From a virus, in the IMG/VR virus record IMGVR_UViG_3300033145_003233, positions 372,001 to 436,000 of that record: a stretch of 64,000 nucleotides of DNA; one strand, given 5' to 3'. Numbering within the stretch: position 1 is the first letter of the stretch; each line of letters begins with the position of its first letter. Below the pieces are notes generated by a model that was not told the origin of the DNA, made no database searches, and was given only the letters and a program-made list of their open reading frames with translations. The translations under genes and the position numbers were made by a program. Shown piece by piece: positions 7,894 through 16,154 of the stretch.

Positions 7894-8746
7894 TTCCTCC
7901 CCTTTTGATTTTTAATTTCTCACTATTATTTCTTTCATCTTCCGTCAAGTCAATATTTTTGTAACTCAATGACCTATGACAAGCTTTCAAATTCCTACAA
8001 AGTTTTTGCAATCCAATTGGCTCTAAACTAGCGGCGTTATCTGTTCCCTTGGCCGTCCTGTCTAAAGTAAAATGTCTCTCTATCCACTCTGCCCCTAAAA
8101 CGTAAGCACCAATATCTACAGCTATTCCTAAATGATGCCCGCTATAACCAACCCTCTCAAATACCCTTTTTAATGCTGTAATTTCCATCAAATATAATTC
8201 TTTAAATTTGACAGGATAACCAGAAGTCGTGTGATATACTACTATTCTGTTTTTCTTGTCATGAAAATAATTAAATAATTTTTCTTTCCCTTTTTTAGAA
8301 ATCATCCCCAAAGATATATGAACATCGCCATGATAATTATTAAAAAGAGTATCTAATAAAACATAATTTTCATTCATGGGAGATGGTATTTTGATGAAAT
8401 CTGGGTTAAGAGATGCTATCTCTAACGCAGAGTCCTCATCCCAGACAGAAGTAGAATACCCTATTTCTAACTCATCACAATAATCTTTCAATTCTACATG
8501 TTGAGGAATTGTAAATTCTAGATTAATCCTGTGTTTTAAATATGTTTCTCCAAAAGAATGCACAGGACAAGGATGCGGTCTATTATGCATATTCATAGGC
8601 ACTGCTTTTATCGGATTCCTTTTTTGAAATTTAACATAATCAGCACCGCACAATTTTGCCATTTGAATCATTTTCTTAGCTAAATCTATATCTCCTCGAT
8701 GATTACAACCTATCTCGGAAACTATTTTACATTTCTTGTATTCCAT
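7883..8746 (-). CDS. neuB: N-acetylneuraminate synthase family protein (NeuB)
   Basis: Condenses phosphoenolpyruvate with an N-acyl-mannosamine-type sugar to make a nonulosonic acid. NeuB TIM-barrel signatures are clear: VSEIGCNHRGDIDLAKKMI at the start, ADYVKFQKR, HINLEFTIPQ-type strands, SGHHLGIAVDIGA and the late EWIERHFTLDR. At 287 residues it lacks the C-terminal SAF antifreeze-like domain of full-length NeuB (about 340), as in some short homologues. An RHH gene overlaps its start and an HNH nuclease overlaps its end. Product sugar (sialic, legionaminic or other) cannot be assigned. Confidence 0.9.
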   Translation of the reverse strand: MEYKKCKIVSEIGCNHRGDIDLAKKMIQMAKLCGADYVKFQKRNPIKAVPMNMHNRPHPCPVHSFGETYLKHRINLEFTIPQHVELKDYCDELEIGYSTSVWDEDSALEIASLNPDFIKIPSPMNENYVLLDTLFNNYHGDVHISLGMISKKGKEKLFNYFHDKKNRIVVYHTTSGYPVKFKELYLMEITALKRVFERVGYSGHHLGIAVDIGAYVLGAEWIERHFTLDRTAKGTDNAASLEPIGLQKLCRNLKACHRSLSYKNIDLTEDERNNSEKLKIKRGGNDL

Positions 8747-8889
8747 TTTTCCCCCTTTTTATATTTCTTAATATATTCAAATAGAACATCTGTCACCAAT
8801 TGAGTGAATGTTTTTTTATTCTCCTTCGCTATTGCCTTACAAATAGATATAATTTCCACATCTAATTTCATATTAACTGGTTTTTTCAT
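8722..8889 (-). CDS. Ribbon-helix-helix protein upstream of neuB
   Basis: 55 residues: a short strand KPVNMKLDVEIISICK, then KKTFTQLVTDVLFEYIKKY, the Arc/CopG arrangement. It overlaps the neuB start by 25 bases in another frame, so neuB is probably translationally coupled to it. A long inverted repeat just upstream (8909-8957) may be its operator. It resembles the RHH proteins paired with nucleases elsewhere. Confidence 0.65.
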   Translation of the reverse strand: MKKPVNMKLDVEIISICKAIAKENKKTFTQLVTDVLFEYIKKYKKGEKWNTRNVK

Positions 8890-8908
8890 CTCTCTTTGCC
8901 TCCAAAAA

Positions 8909-8957
8909 AATAATCTTTATTTAGTATTTAATATATATTTACTAAATAAAGATTATT
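8909..8957. repeat. 18-bp perfect inverted repeat
   Basis: Arms 8909-8926 and 8940-8957 are exact reverse complements (left arm AATAATCTTTATTTAGTA) around a 13-base AT loop. It lies between the RHH gene and the plus-strand gene at 9060. There is no GC-rich stem, so a regulatory operator or weak terminator is more likely than a strong terminator. Confidence 0.6.
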
Positions 8958-9059
8958 ATCCTCTTTTTTACTGGGGGAAATTTGTATTATACAAGTGGAC
9001 TGGAGCAAATTTGTATTATAATTATGGAAGATCGCATTTAATCATAAAGGAGATCAAAA

Positions 9060-9191
9060 GTGGGACAAAATTTACATTATAAACAACGTAACAACAATAA
9101 AACGAGGGCAATACCAAGAAGAAAAAGAGTTGCCAAAGAAAAAAAATGGACTCAAAAACGAAACAGATTAAGAAACAAACTAAGGATTTAG
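9060..9191 (+). CDS. Very basic small protein, GTG start
   Basis: 43 codons from a GTG preceded by AAAGGAGA at good spacing; about 40 percent Lys/Arg (for example PRRKRVAKEKKW). Two copies of AATTTGTATTATA at 8980-9020 provide TATAAT-like boxes. Likely nucleic-acid binding if real. It overlaps the end of the opposite-strand gene at 9180 by 12 bases. Short length keeps confidence low. Confidence 0.4.
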   Translation: MGQNLHYKQRNNNKTRAIPRRKRVAKEKKWTQKRNRLRNKLRI

Positions 9192-9557
9192 GAAATCACT
9201 TCTTCCCATTTTCCTCAATTTAGTAAAATCAATAATATGAACATTATTATGATATTGCCCTAGATATTTTTTTATATTTCTTTGACCGCGAGGATTGACC
9301 GTATGAACAACTATACACGCATTTTTAGCCAGCTGCTCTTCTTTCATAACCCAAGCCACATCTTCTCCATTCTCTTTTGGGTGGCTCAGGTCTCTATCTA
9401 GAAATATAAGGTCATAATCCTTCGTCCTTATTTCATCACAAGCTTCTTCGACTCTTTGAGCAAAGACTATATTGCAATCCCCAAATGTTTTTTGAAACCA
9501 TTTGATTCTTTCAGGACTATCTTCTAGAACAAAAATATCCATAACTCCATTATCCAT
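9180..9557 (-). CDS. Receiver-like domain protein (cyclic-phosphate-processing cREC type)
   Basis: 125-residue single-domain protein. It has the response-regulator beginning DIFVLEDSPERI, the acceptor-like aspartate in DLIFLDRDL and a conserved VVHTVNPRGQRN loop, the last being a hallmark of the cREC family rather than of phosphotransfer receivers. That family was proposed bioinformatically to bind or process cyclic phosphates in conflict systems. Its start overlaps the end of the NADAR gene by 8 bases, so the two are probably a functional pair. No output domain. Confidence 0.75.
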   Translation of the reverse strand: MDNGVMDIFVLEDSPERIKWFQKTFGDCNIVFAQRVEEACDEIRTKDYDLIFLDRDLSHPKENGEDVAWVMKEEQLAKNACIVVHTVNPRGQRNIKKYLGQYHNNVHIIDFTKLRKMGRSDFLNP

Positions 9558-10038
9558 TTTCTAAATCTTTTAAAACAGTTCTAACTTTCATTATCGCCTC
9601 ACCCAACCAATTAGTTCCTCTCCAATTTTTAGAATCTAATATCTTCGAACTAGTAGCTCTTAACCCCACTCCCCAAATACAATCAGTAGGACTAGCTTCA
9701 ACGATAACTTTATCTCCACTATCCATCAATTGTTGTTTCAAATTGTCGTGTTGTGTAAACTTCGCATAATTAGCGTCAAAAACAACTTTTCTTGCTATCT
9801 TTTCCCATTTATTCTGATCAAAATTTTTAACTCGTCTACCCCAGGATTTTTGAGCAGCTGGATCAGAACTACTCATAATCTGACCAAGAGCATAATTATC
9901 ATCGAATAATTCTGCCTTCTTAATCATCATATATTGTTCGCATGTGCAGTATTTTATATTATCTATCACTATATCACATAAATGCCATTGTGAAAAAATC
10001 CCACCATAAAAGAAAATATATTTATCAGTAACTTTCAT
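9550..10038 (-). CDS. NADAR (YbiA/RibX-like) protein
   Basis: 162 residues covering a complete NADAR domain: FFYGGIFSQWHLCDI, CEQYMMIKKAELF, the ARKVVFDANYAKFTQ block, and CIWGVGLRA with NWLGEAIM near the end. NADAR enzymes act on N-glycosidic bonds of ADP-ribose-type compounds; some relatives reverse guanine ADP-ribosylation of DNA. In a phage this could counter host NAD- or ADP-ribose-based defence. It overlaps both neighbours (HNH gene upstream by 14 bases, cREC gene downstream by 8). Confidence 0.85.
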   Translation of the reverse strand: MKVTDKYIFFYGGIFSQWHLCDIVIDNIKYCTCEQYMMIKKAELFDDNYALGQIMSSSDPAAQKSWGRRVKNFDQNKWEKIARKVVFDANYAKFTQHDNLKQQLMDSGDKVIVEASPTDCIWGVGLRATSSKILDSKNWRGTNWLGEAIMKVRTVLKDLENG

Positions 10039-10606
10039 CTAAAAACCCATTATTTTTTAAATTATTATACACATTTTTAATCCATGTTATAAAATCATTT
10101 TTAGACATAGTATCTTTGGACCTATTACACTTTTTACAACAAGGAACACAATTGCTTTCTTCATAACCAACATTATTATCTATTCTATCAATACCATTAT
10201 ATTTAAAATCTCCATAATAATTCTTAATCTCTCTATAATTACTTGGAGGGAAACCACAATAATAACAATTCTTATTTGTCACCTCTTTAAAAAACTCTTT
10301 AGATATGTTAAATTCAATATTTCTTCTTATAGCATTCTTTCTATATCCAGCATAAACAACTCCCATTACTCCATCACCACTATTTAAACGCTTATCACAA
10401 CCGCAACTTTTTATTTTTCCTTTTTCTAGAACATCAGATCGAACCCATATATTATTTCCACAAGAGCATTCACACAACCAGTAAGATCTACCATGTCCTG
10501 CCTTGCTTGTTCTTTCTTTGCTTTTTGAACTATGCCTTATTTCTCTTTTATCAGTAACACATAACAGATTTACTTGAATATTACTCAGATCTTTTATTTT
10601 CCCCAT
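10025..10606 (-). CDS. HNH homing endonuclease, cassette A
   Basis: The N-terminus carries a zinc-ribbon DNA-binding module (WLCECSCGNNIWVRSDVL, SCGC). The C-terminal HNH is NCYYCGF, YNGIDRIDNNVGY, NCVPCCKKCNRSKDTMS. Aligns along its length with the 12842-13657 product, differing mainly by one fewer N-terminal repeat. Preceded by and overlapping an RHH gene by 26 bases; a palindromic operator lies upstream. Probably a self-mobile cassette that inserted ahead of the NADAR gene. Confidence 0.85.
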   Translation of the reverse strand: MGKIKDLSNIQVNLLCVTDKREIRHSSKSKERTSKAGHGRSYWLCECSCGNNIWVRSDVLEKGKIKSCGCDKRLNSGDGVMGVVYAGYRKNAIRRNIEFNISKEFFKEVTNKNCYYCGFPPSNYREIKNYYGDFKYNGIDRIDNNVGYEESNCVPCCKKCNRSKDTMSKNDFITWIKNVYNNLKNNGFLDESY

Positions 10607-10766
10607 TATTTCTTTCCTGTTTAGAATATTGAACCATATAATCCCTAATCACCTCTGATATGGTTTTATATTCATTTTTACAGGACTTCTTAAAAGACTT
10701 ATATAATGAAGGTTGAACCATAACCCTAATTTCTTCTGTTAATTTTTCTCCAGCATTCTTTTTCAT
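10581..10766 (-). CDS. Ribbon-helix-helix protein, cassette A
   Basis: 61 residues: EEIRVMVQPSLYKSFKKSC gives the DNA-contacting strand and first helix, TISEVIRDYMVQYSKQ the second helix. Nearly identical in the core to the 13635-13805 product. The annotated ATG coincides with a TATAAT box (GATATAATG), so translation may be leaderless or start at the next in-frame Met. Likely represses the cassette through the palindrome at 10777-10791. Confidence 0.75.
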   Translation of the reverse strand: MKKNAGEKLTEEIRVMVQPSLYKSFKKSCKNEYKTISEVIRDYMVQYSKQERNNGENKRSE

Positions 10767-10776
10767 TATATCTTAT

Positions 10777-10791
10777 TTCTGTATTACAGAA
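10777..10791. promoter_or_regulatory. Palindromic operator TTCTGTATTACAGAA
   Basis: Perfect 15-base palindrome centred on one base, ending about 7 bases upstream of a minus-strand TATAAT. The identical palindrome precedes the homologous cassette at 13825-13839. Position relative to the -10 box suggests repression by the adjacent RHH protein. Confidence 0.65.
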
Positions 10792-10800
10792 CAAAATCCT

Positions 10801-11091
10801 TTATTTATTTTCTTCTATGATTACACTTAAATCATTATTCATTATTTTTCTAATTGATGGACTAGGGCACTCCTCAATTTTCTGCATAATCTTTACTGCT
10901 TGTTTATGCCACAAATCACTGATATAAGGACAACAAAATGCATCATGCAGATGCCCCCTACGAGACATCGCCTCCCCAAAACTAGTAGCACCATGCACTC
11001 TGCGCCTTACATCACAAATTGCCCCGCAAACATCGCATTTCTTTTCTGAAACAGAATCTGGTTCAGCACTAGAAGACCCATAGCCACTCAT
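10801..11091 (-). CDS. Small cysteine/histidine-rich protein
   Basis: 96 residues. A serine/acid-rich start leads to KKCDVCGAICDVRRRVHG and later HLHDAFCCPYISDLWHKQA, giving Cys/His pairs consistent with one zinc site. The C-terminal 40 residues are predicted helix. No family recognised. It overlaps nothing and sits 1 base from the 11093 gene, so it is probably co-transcribed. Confidence 0.55.
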   Translation of the reverse strand: MSGYGSSSAEPDSVSEKKCDVCGAICDVRRRVHGATSFGEAMSRRGHLHDAFCCPYISDLWHKQAVKIMQKIEECPSPSIRKIMNNDLSVIIEENK

Positions 11092-11092
11092 T

Positions 11093-11359
11093 CTATGCTC
11101 CGCTTTTTAATTTTTCCAGCTCATCTCCATTGACAGCACTAATACAGTTCTTTCCACCCTCGCCCTTCCATTGAAATACAAAATTATCATTTCCAGCCTG
11201 ACTATCTTGAGACATTATAATTCCATCTACTTTTTTGCCTCCTCTAGTCAACGTAACTCTCCTACCATGCAAACTAGGTGGAGCGATAATAACTGTGCCA
11301 ACCGGCTTAGCCTCTTCAGCAACTACTTTTTTCTTTTTTTTCTTGGCTTGTTTTGCCAT
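11093..11359 (-). CDS. Small hypothetical protein with lysine-rich N-terminus
   Basis: 88 residues: MAKQAKKKKKKVV, then a beta-rich domain with GRRVTLTRGGKKVDGIIMS and FVFQWKGEGGKNCIS, suggesting a small barrel. SD GGGAGAAAAAA. Possibly nucleic-acid binding through the basic tail; no family recognised. Confidence 0.55.
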   Translation of the reverse strand: MAKQAKKKKKKVVAEEAKPVGTVIIAPPSLHGRRVTLTRGGKKVDGIIMSQDSQAGNDNFVFQWKGEGGKNCISAVNGDELEKLKSGA

Positions 11360-11384
11360 TTTTTTCTCCCTTTAACTTTAAATA

Positions 11385-11945
11385 TTACTTAATTTCTTTT
11401 TTATCTATATCTAATATTTCAAAACGATCTTTTATTCCACCCTCTGCCCTTCTCTCTCTCTCCTTTTCTACATAATACTTTATCTCCCCCTGAGTGATAA
11501 GAAACCTATCATTCACCACGACCCCCATATCTAAATCATCAACATGTCTACCAATAAAATTTTTAGAAAATTCTTGATGACGAGAAACTACTTCCCAATC
11601 TATCTTATCGTGATATTGATCCATAAAAGATTCTGACAACTTTTGTTTAACACACACAATATCCCAACAATGGATATAAGTCGCAAAAACCCCTAAAAAC
11701 TCATTAGATACCTTATTCTCGGCAAGAAGTACTCTCCAATTAATTTTAACAGGAAATCGTAAAAGAGAACATTTTAAATTATATTGAGTTATATAATGCT
11801 CAACAGATTTTTGAACTGTCCTGCTATAAGCTATAGAATCATCAGGATGCCTCCCGACTACAACCCTACTAGAGTCATTACAATTAGTGCCGTGACGATT
11901 GTTCCCATTAGGGTTATTCCTAATTATTGGACCTTTTTTAGCCAT
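11385..11945 (-). CDS. Hypothetical repeat protein with near-terminal RFEILD motif
   Basis: 186 residues. The centre contains three or four degenerate helical repeats of about 20 residues with the pattern KI[DN]W..V...Q..S..F.., a repeat type I have seen in other large phages and giant-virus proteins without known function. The end reads DRFEILDIDKKEIK, a variant of the C-terminal RFEILDL tag shared by other genes here but extended by six residues. It lies between the MBL-fold gene and the 11093 gene. Confidence 0.6.
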   Translation of the reverse strand: MAKKGPIIRNNPNGNNRHGTNCNDSSRVVVGRHPDDSIAYSRTVQKSVEHYITQYNLKCSLLRFPVKINWRVLLAENKVSNEFLGVFATYIHCWDIVCVKQKLSESFMDQYHDKIDWEVVSRHQEFSKNFIGRHVDDLDMGVVVNDRFLITQGEIKYYVEKERERRAEGGIKDRFEILDIDKKEIK

Positions 11946-11947
11946 TT

Positions 11948-12778
11948 TTAAAACTCGAATATCTGTCCTTCTTTAACAAAACCAGCAAATCCATCTGCTA
12001 CAGCATCAGGCATTACACCATACCTTTTGCTACCTTCCTCATCAAATTTAGATAAATCTGTATAATGATAAAGCCATATATCTTTTTTACGATCAGAAGG
12101 CATCCTTTTTAATATATCATAATTACAATGAATACCACCCGAATTAAGGGTGTCAGCATCTTGAAAAACTAAATCTATTTCCTCATCCCAAATCTCGTCA
12201 GGAGGACAAGACACAGTATCAGAAGAGATATATAATCTTTTCTTGTATTTATCTAAACCCTTACGATGATGATAAATTATCGACAAGCCATAACTATACA
12301 TATCTCCCACAAAAGAATCTACATGAAGATTCTTAACGAGATTACACTCCATTGTCGTAAACCAAAAATCAAGATGTCTATCATAAACTATATGAAGATT
12401 AAAATAAGTTTCAAGAGTCTCAAATCTAGTTCCCTTATGTTGCCTGTTCATGGCCGGTGATAACATCTGCCATAAACTATCAACCAAAGACTCATGAATA
12501 TAAAGATATATCTTACGTTTTAAAACGAAATAATTATAATAAGCCAACCAGCTCAAACCACCCATATGATCATAATGCAAATGACTAATATAAACGCCAT
12601 CTATTTCTTCTACTTTTCTATTCGCATTCTTCAGAGATTGACTGATATCCTCCCCACAATCAATCAATAAGGTATATTTGTCCCTCTTAGCTTCTGTCGC
12701 CGGAATATCTATCAACATATTAGAATTAAATCCTTCTGACAAAGCACCTGAGACACCTAAAAACGTTAATTTTGACAC
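11948..12778 (-). CDS. MBL-fold metallohydrolase, RNase Z-like
   Basis: 276 residues. LTFLGVSGALSEGFNSNML begins the fold, TLLIDCGED follows, and the metal motif SHLHYDHMGGL is intact. A later YISSDT supplies an Asp ligand and a C-terminal IWLYHYTD the last His. The overall order resembles RNase Z/ElaC and cyclic-nucleotide phosphodiesterase members. RNA 3'-end processing or cleavage of a signalling nucleotide are both possible; sequence alone does not decide. Confidence 0.75.
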   Translation of the reverse strand: MSKLTFLGVSGALSEGFNSNMLIDIPATEAKRDKYTLLIDCGEDISQSLKNANRKVEEIDGVYISHLHYDHMGGLSWLAYYNYFVLKRKIYLYIHESLVDSLWQMLSPAMNRQHKGTRFETLETYFNLHIVYDRHLDFWFTTMECNLVKNLHVDSFVGDMYSYGLSIIYHHRKGLDKYKKRLYISSDTVSCPPDEIWDEEIDLVFQDADTLNSGGIHCNYDILKRMPSDRKKDIWLYHYTDLSKFDEEGSKRYGVMPDAVADGFAGFVKEGQIFEF

Positions 12779-12841
12779 AATTATACCCTTTATACTAAAA
12801 TCTTAATATTCTTTATATCCGCTAATTTCTCTATTAATATA

Positions 12842-13657
12842 CTAACATAAAATTTCATTTTTGTCAAGATTATAATAAACTTTTTTTATCCATTCTATAA
12901 ATTCTCTTTTGGACATTATATCCTTTGCCCTATTACATATAGAACAACAAGGGACACAATTATCCAATTCATAGCCTTTTAAATTAACGACCCTATCTAT
13001 ACCGTTATAATGAAAACCTCCATTATTATTAGGAGCTGGATTATAATTAGATAAATCAGACCCACAATAAGAACAATTTTTCTGAGTAATTTCTTTAAAT
13101 TCTTCTTTATTTAATCTAAAAACTATTCCTTTTCTATTGGCCCTATTTCTATACTGAGAATAAATAGCATTAAAAGCTGCTTCTCCTTTTTTCTTACTGT
13201 TTACTTCTGATGCTCTTTCTTTTGCCAAACATCCACAACTCCTTGTACGCTTCTTACCAGAAACAAGAGAAGCCATTTGAATCCATTTTTCATCACCACA
13301 ATCACATTTACACAACCATTTTGTAACAAATCTTTTACCTGATTTAAACCTTTTGTGACTTGAAGTAACTACTAATTTGCCAAATCTTTTACCGCTTAAA
13401 TCAATTAAATCTTTTTTACCACTAATTTTATTTGCTCTATTCTTCATTAAAATAGAGTTATTTTCTTTTCTATAACAACCGCAACTCACATAAGAGCCAG
13501 AAGTGATAGAAGATCCTCTAATCCATTTCTTATTTCCGCAATCGCAAATACATAACCAATACGCTTTCTTGCTGTTATACTCTCTTCTCAATTCATATTC
13601 AGAAGACACAGCCAATCTCCCGAACTTTTGCCCCTCAAGATTTTTTACTTTTCCCAT
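12842..13657 (-). CDS. HNH homing endonuclease, cassette B
   Basis: 271 residues with two tandem zinc-ribbon DNA-recognition modules (each with G-x-L-x-V-S-S then WLC.CDCG..KWI and SCGC) followed by an HNH: NCSYCGS, YNGIDRVVNLKGY, NCVPCCSICNRAKDIMS. Clear paralogue of the 10025-10606 protein, with one extra N-terminal module, suggesting altered target specificity. Coupled to an upstream RHH gene, overlapping by 23 bases. Confidence 0.85.
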   Translation of the reverse strand: MGKVKNLEGQKFGRLAVSSEYELRREYNSKKAYWLCICDCGNKKWIRGSSITSGSYVSCGCYRKENNSILMKNRANKISGKKDLIDLSGKRFGKLVVTSSHKRFKSGKRFVTKWLCKCDCGDEKWIQMASLVSGKKRTRSCGCLAKERASEVNSKKKGEAAFNAIYSQYRNRANRKGIVFRLNKEEFKEITQKNCSYCGSDLSNYNPAPNNNGGFHYNGIDRVVNLKGYELDNCVPCCSICNRAKDIMSKREFIEWIKKVYYNLDKNEILC

Positions 13658-13805
13658 TATCCTTCTCCTGTTTAGAATATTGAACCATATAGTCCCTAAT
13701 TACTTCTGATATGGTTTTATAATCATCATTACAGGCATTTTTAAAAGACTTATATAATGAAGGATAAACCATAACTCTAATTTCTTCTGTCATTTTTTCT
13801 TTCAT
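13635..13805 (-). CDS. Ribbon-helix-helix protein, cassette B
   Basis: 56 residues, EEIRVMVYPSLYKSFKNAC followed by TISEVIRDYMVQYSKQ, almost the same as the cassette A RHH. GGAGAAG lies 3 bases before the ATG but directly after TATAAT, so the mRNA 5' end must be very short; a start at the fifth codon is an alternative. Presumed autorepressor. Confidence 0.7.
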   Translation of the reverse strand: MKEKMTEEIRVMVYPSLYKSFKNACNDDYKTISEVIRDYMVQYSKQEKDNGKSKKS

Positions 13806-13824
13806 ATCTTCTCCATTATATTAT

Positions 13825-13839
13825 TTCTGTATTACAGAA
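13825..13839. promoter_or_regulatory. Palindromic operator TTCTGTATTACAGAA
   Basis: Same 15-base palindrome as at 10777-10791, again just upstream of a minus-strand TATAAT. A second palindrome, TTATTTTATATAAAATAA (13849-13866), lies between it and the end of neuA. Confidence 0.65.
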
Positions 13840-13874
13840 TAAAATCCTTTATTTTATATAAAATAATTAATCTA

Positions 13875-14789
13875 TTATCTATATACTAGATGACCGTCAA
13901 TTCCCAATTTGGCTTTTTTACTTTTGTCAAAAAGTCTGGGAACCAACTTTGGATTTTCCTCACTCCCTATATTTTTATATTCATCCTTATTGTAGATAAA
14001 ATTTTCCTTTACATTTGGTGAAAATGGATTTACATCTTCATCAACCAGACTTTTTATCCCCTCCGCCTTGGCCATACTCTCTATAAGATTAAAATCATAT
14101 TTCTTATCTATTTGAAGATTTTGAATCCCTATAGTTTCATAAACCATATGATTGTCACTTATTCTACATCCTGTTTTTAATAAAACTTTAGAATCAACCA
14201 CATAAATACTCCCATTATCGTGCATCAAAAATTTCGAATTCTCCTCATCTTCAAAAATTTCTTGCCTCATTGGACGTTTACAACAATCTTCTCCAGTTAT
14301 ATATTCCCATTTGTTATTTATTTTTTGCCAAAAAAAAGGAGTATATTTTTGAGCAGTAAAAAGACTCTTATAGTTTCCATTGCTATATTTCTCCAAACAC
14401 TTATCAAGCAATCTTTTAAAACGGCAAGGAGAGGTAGGCTGAAGATTTACTATAATTTTAAATTGCTCTCCACTTTTTTCTCTGAGATAATCCATAGAAT
14501 GTATTAATGCTTCTTCATTTTTAGACAAATCTCCTGATATTTTTTTGGGCCTCAGAATAAAAAGCAATCTGGGTTCTTCCTTTTCAGTCTTATACTTTTC
14601 AACTATTTGTTTTATCTGTAAACAATCGCTCGAAACAACAACTTTATCTACATACTTAGATTGCAAACCCGCGTCTACGCTCCATATAAACAAGGGCTTT
14701 CCTAATAATTCTCTATAGTTTTTACCATGAATTCCCTTGGACCCAGCTCTTGCTGTGATTACACACAATATTTTTTTATTTTTTATCAA
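13875..14789 (-). CDS. neuA: CMP-nonulosonic acid (CMP-sialate) synthetase
   Basis: Activates a nonulosonic acid with CTP. The nucleotide-binding start ILCVITARAGSKGIHGKN is diagnostic, followed by LLGKPLFIWSVDA, VVVSSDC, NLQPTSPCR and DNGSIYV. The 304-residue length exceeds the usual 230; the last 70 residues (from DVNPFSPNVKEN) are an unrecognised extension. It overlaps the upstream 14776 gene by 14 bases. Together with NeuB and the HAD phosphatase it completes the core of a nonulosonic-acid pathway. Confidence 0.92.
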   Translation of the reverse strand: MIKNKKILCVITARAGSKGIHGKNYRELLGKPLFIWSVDAGLQSKYVDKVVVSSDCLQIKQIVEKYKTEKEEPRLLFILRPKKISGDLSKNEEALIHSMDYLREKSGEQFKIIVNLQPTSPCRFKRLLDKCLEKYSNGNYKSLFTAQKYTPFFWQKINNKWEYITGEDCCKRPMRQEIFEDEENSKFLMHDNGSIYVVDSKVLLKTGCRISDNHMVYETIGIQNLQIDKKYDFNLIESMAKAEGIKSLVDEDVNPFSPNVKENFIYNKDEYKNIGSEENPKLVPRLFDKSKKAKLGIDGHLVYR

Positions 14790-15435
14790 TTTTCTTCTTT
14801 GTCTTCCTTACATCTTTCTTTACTGCTTTTTTCTTAGCTTTCTTTACCGCTTTTTTCTTAGCTTTCTTTACTGCTTTTTTCTTAGCTTTCTTATTTTTAA
14901 TAACCTGGATTATAGCCTTACCAGCATCAGAACTGTTACATGTAGGGGATATAGGATCATCATTAGGATCATCATAATTATTTTTTATCAATTTCTCTAT
15001 CATGTCTTTTTTTTGTTCATCTTCCAATCCCTCTGTTAAATCAATTTTTATCATTTCATCCATCACAGGATTGGACCTCAAATGAACAGATTCAGCATTA
15101 GAAACAACCGGAGATGCGTTACGCATTATTGTCTTTTTAATATCTATCACCTTCGCCTCTTCCCCATATTGCTGAACAATCTCCTCCCCCTGCTCTTCAA
15201 TGAACTTACCCATAACGTTGTCACAAAATTCAACATATTCTTCATCATCTTGATAAACTCCAGAATATACTCCTCTTGTTATTTTAGATACAAATTGCAA
15301 CCTTTTTACAATCCCGCCTTTTATTTTTCCGCCTTTTTTCATATTAGCCATCATAACATTAGTCACAACTCTTCCCTCCATTACTATAGGACCAGTTGCC
15401 ATTTCTTGATTATTTGATTCATTTTCTTCTTTCAT
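14776..15435 (-). CDS. Hypothetical protein with histone-H1-like lysine tail
   Basis: 219 residues. The first 150 are acidic and unrecognised. The C-terminus carries three near-identical 8-residue repeats of the type KKAVKKAK plus KKDVRKTKKK, resembling the tails of bacterial H1-like proteins that bind DNA nonspecifically. The repeat is visible in DNA at 14821-14892. It overlaps neighbouring genes by 4 bases (upstream) and 14 bases (downstream), so it is in the glycan operon by position rather than by evident function. Confidence 0.6.
   Translation of the reverse strand: MKEENESNNQEMATGPIVMEGRVVTNVMMANMKKGGKIKGGIVKRLQFVSKITRGVYSGVYQDDEEYVEFCDNVMGKFIEEQGEEIVQQYGEEAKVIDIKKTIMRNASPVVSNAESVHLRSNPVMDEMIKIDLTEGLEDEQKKDMIEKLIKNNYDDPNDDPISPTCNSSDAGKAIIQVIKNKKAKKKAVKKAKKKAVKKAKKKAVKKDVRKTKKKIDKK
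14821..14892. repeat. Three tandem 24-bp units encoding KKA repeats
   Basis: Three copies of a 24-base unit (TACTGCTTTTTTCTTAGC then TTTCTT) differing at one or two bases, inside the lysine tail of the 14776 gene. In-frame tandem duplication can lengthen or shorten the tail. Confidence 0.85.
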
Positions 15436-16154
15436 TTCTTTTCTCCATACTTATCTAATATCTCATTTATATTCATTTTAGGAAAGCACTTTAAAGCACT
15501 TTCTGACGCATCTATTATATCAACGGTTTCTCCCAAAATGTCTTTATTAACTTTAGCAAAAGTATTCCAATAATTTACAAAGGCCTTTTGATCGAAACCT
15601 ATAGATTGTGTTCTTTTGTTAAATTTAGTCCCTGCTATCCTCTGAGCTTTATTCTCTCCCTTATATTGCCAGAAATATCTTTTACCACTTTTAAACTTGC
15701 AATCATTACCCAATAAAACAATAGGATTACATCCCATTATATATGCCAGATGGACAGCAGATCCCATAGATGTCCTTGCCCCTATAATAGGTTCACTATC
15801 TCTAAGCAATAAACCTTTCATATTAAAATGTCTTTCTTTGGGAGAATACCACCATGTGTGAGAAAATAAACAAACATAATCTAGGTGACTACAATGATCT
15901 TTTAATTTATCTCTATACAAAAATTTAACACAATCTAAAGTAGGCAACAACTCCGTATAATAGTCCCAATTTTTTACTCCTATATCATCAGATACAAAAG
16001 CATAGCAATTAGGATATTTAACTATTCCTGAATTAACTGCTATAATGACATGATCTTTAATTAAATCTATATCAACATCATGAAGAGAAGGTCCACCACC
16101 TAATAAAAAAGCTATCCTTCCCTTATATTTATCTTTAAAATCACTTACCTTCAT
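15432..16154 (-). CDS. DUF115/MptE-like glycan protein, copy 1
   Basis: 240 residues. The start KGRIAFLLGGGPSLHDVDIDLI plus VIIAVNSG and AFVSDD matches the DUF115 / 6-hydroxymethylpterin-kinase-like family, whose relatives include motility-associated sugar transferases and share a fold with GT42 sialyltransferases. GARTSMGSAVHLAYIMGCNPIVLLGND is the conserved second half. With NeuA/NeuB nearby, a nonulosonic-acid transferase is a reasonable inference, not proven. Paralogue at 18060-18782. It overlaps the upstream nuclease gene by 4 bases. Confidence 0.7.
   Translation of the reverse strand: MKVSDFKDKYKGRIAFLLGGGPSLHDVDIDLIKDHVIIAVNSGIVKYPNCYAFVSDDIGVKNWDYYTELLPTLDCVKFLYRDKLKDHCSHLDYVCLFSHTWWYSPKERHFNMKGLLLRDSEPIIGARTSMGSAVHLAYIMGCNPIVLLGNDCKFKSGKRYFWQYKGENKAQRIAGTKFNKRTQSIGFDQKAFVNYWNTFAKVNKDILGETVDIIDASESALKCFPKMNINEILDKYGEKK

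Noticed and set aside
11948-12778. MBL-fold protein as a specific anti-CRISPR or anti-CBASS nuclease
   Set aside because: The motifs show only an RNase Z/phosphodiesterase-like metallohydrolase; nothing fixes the substrate.
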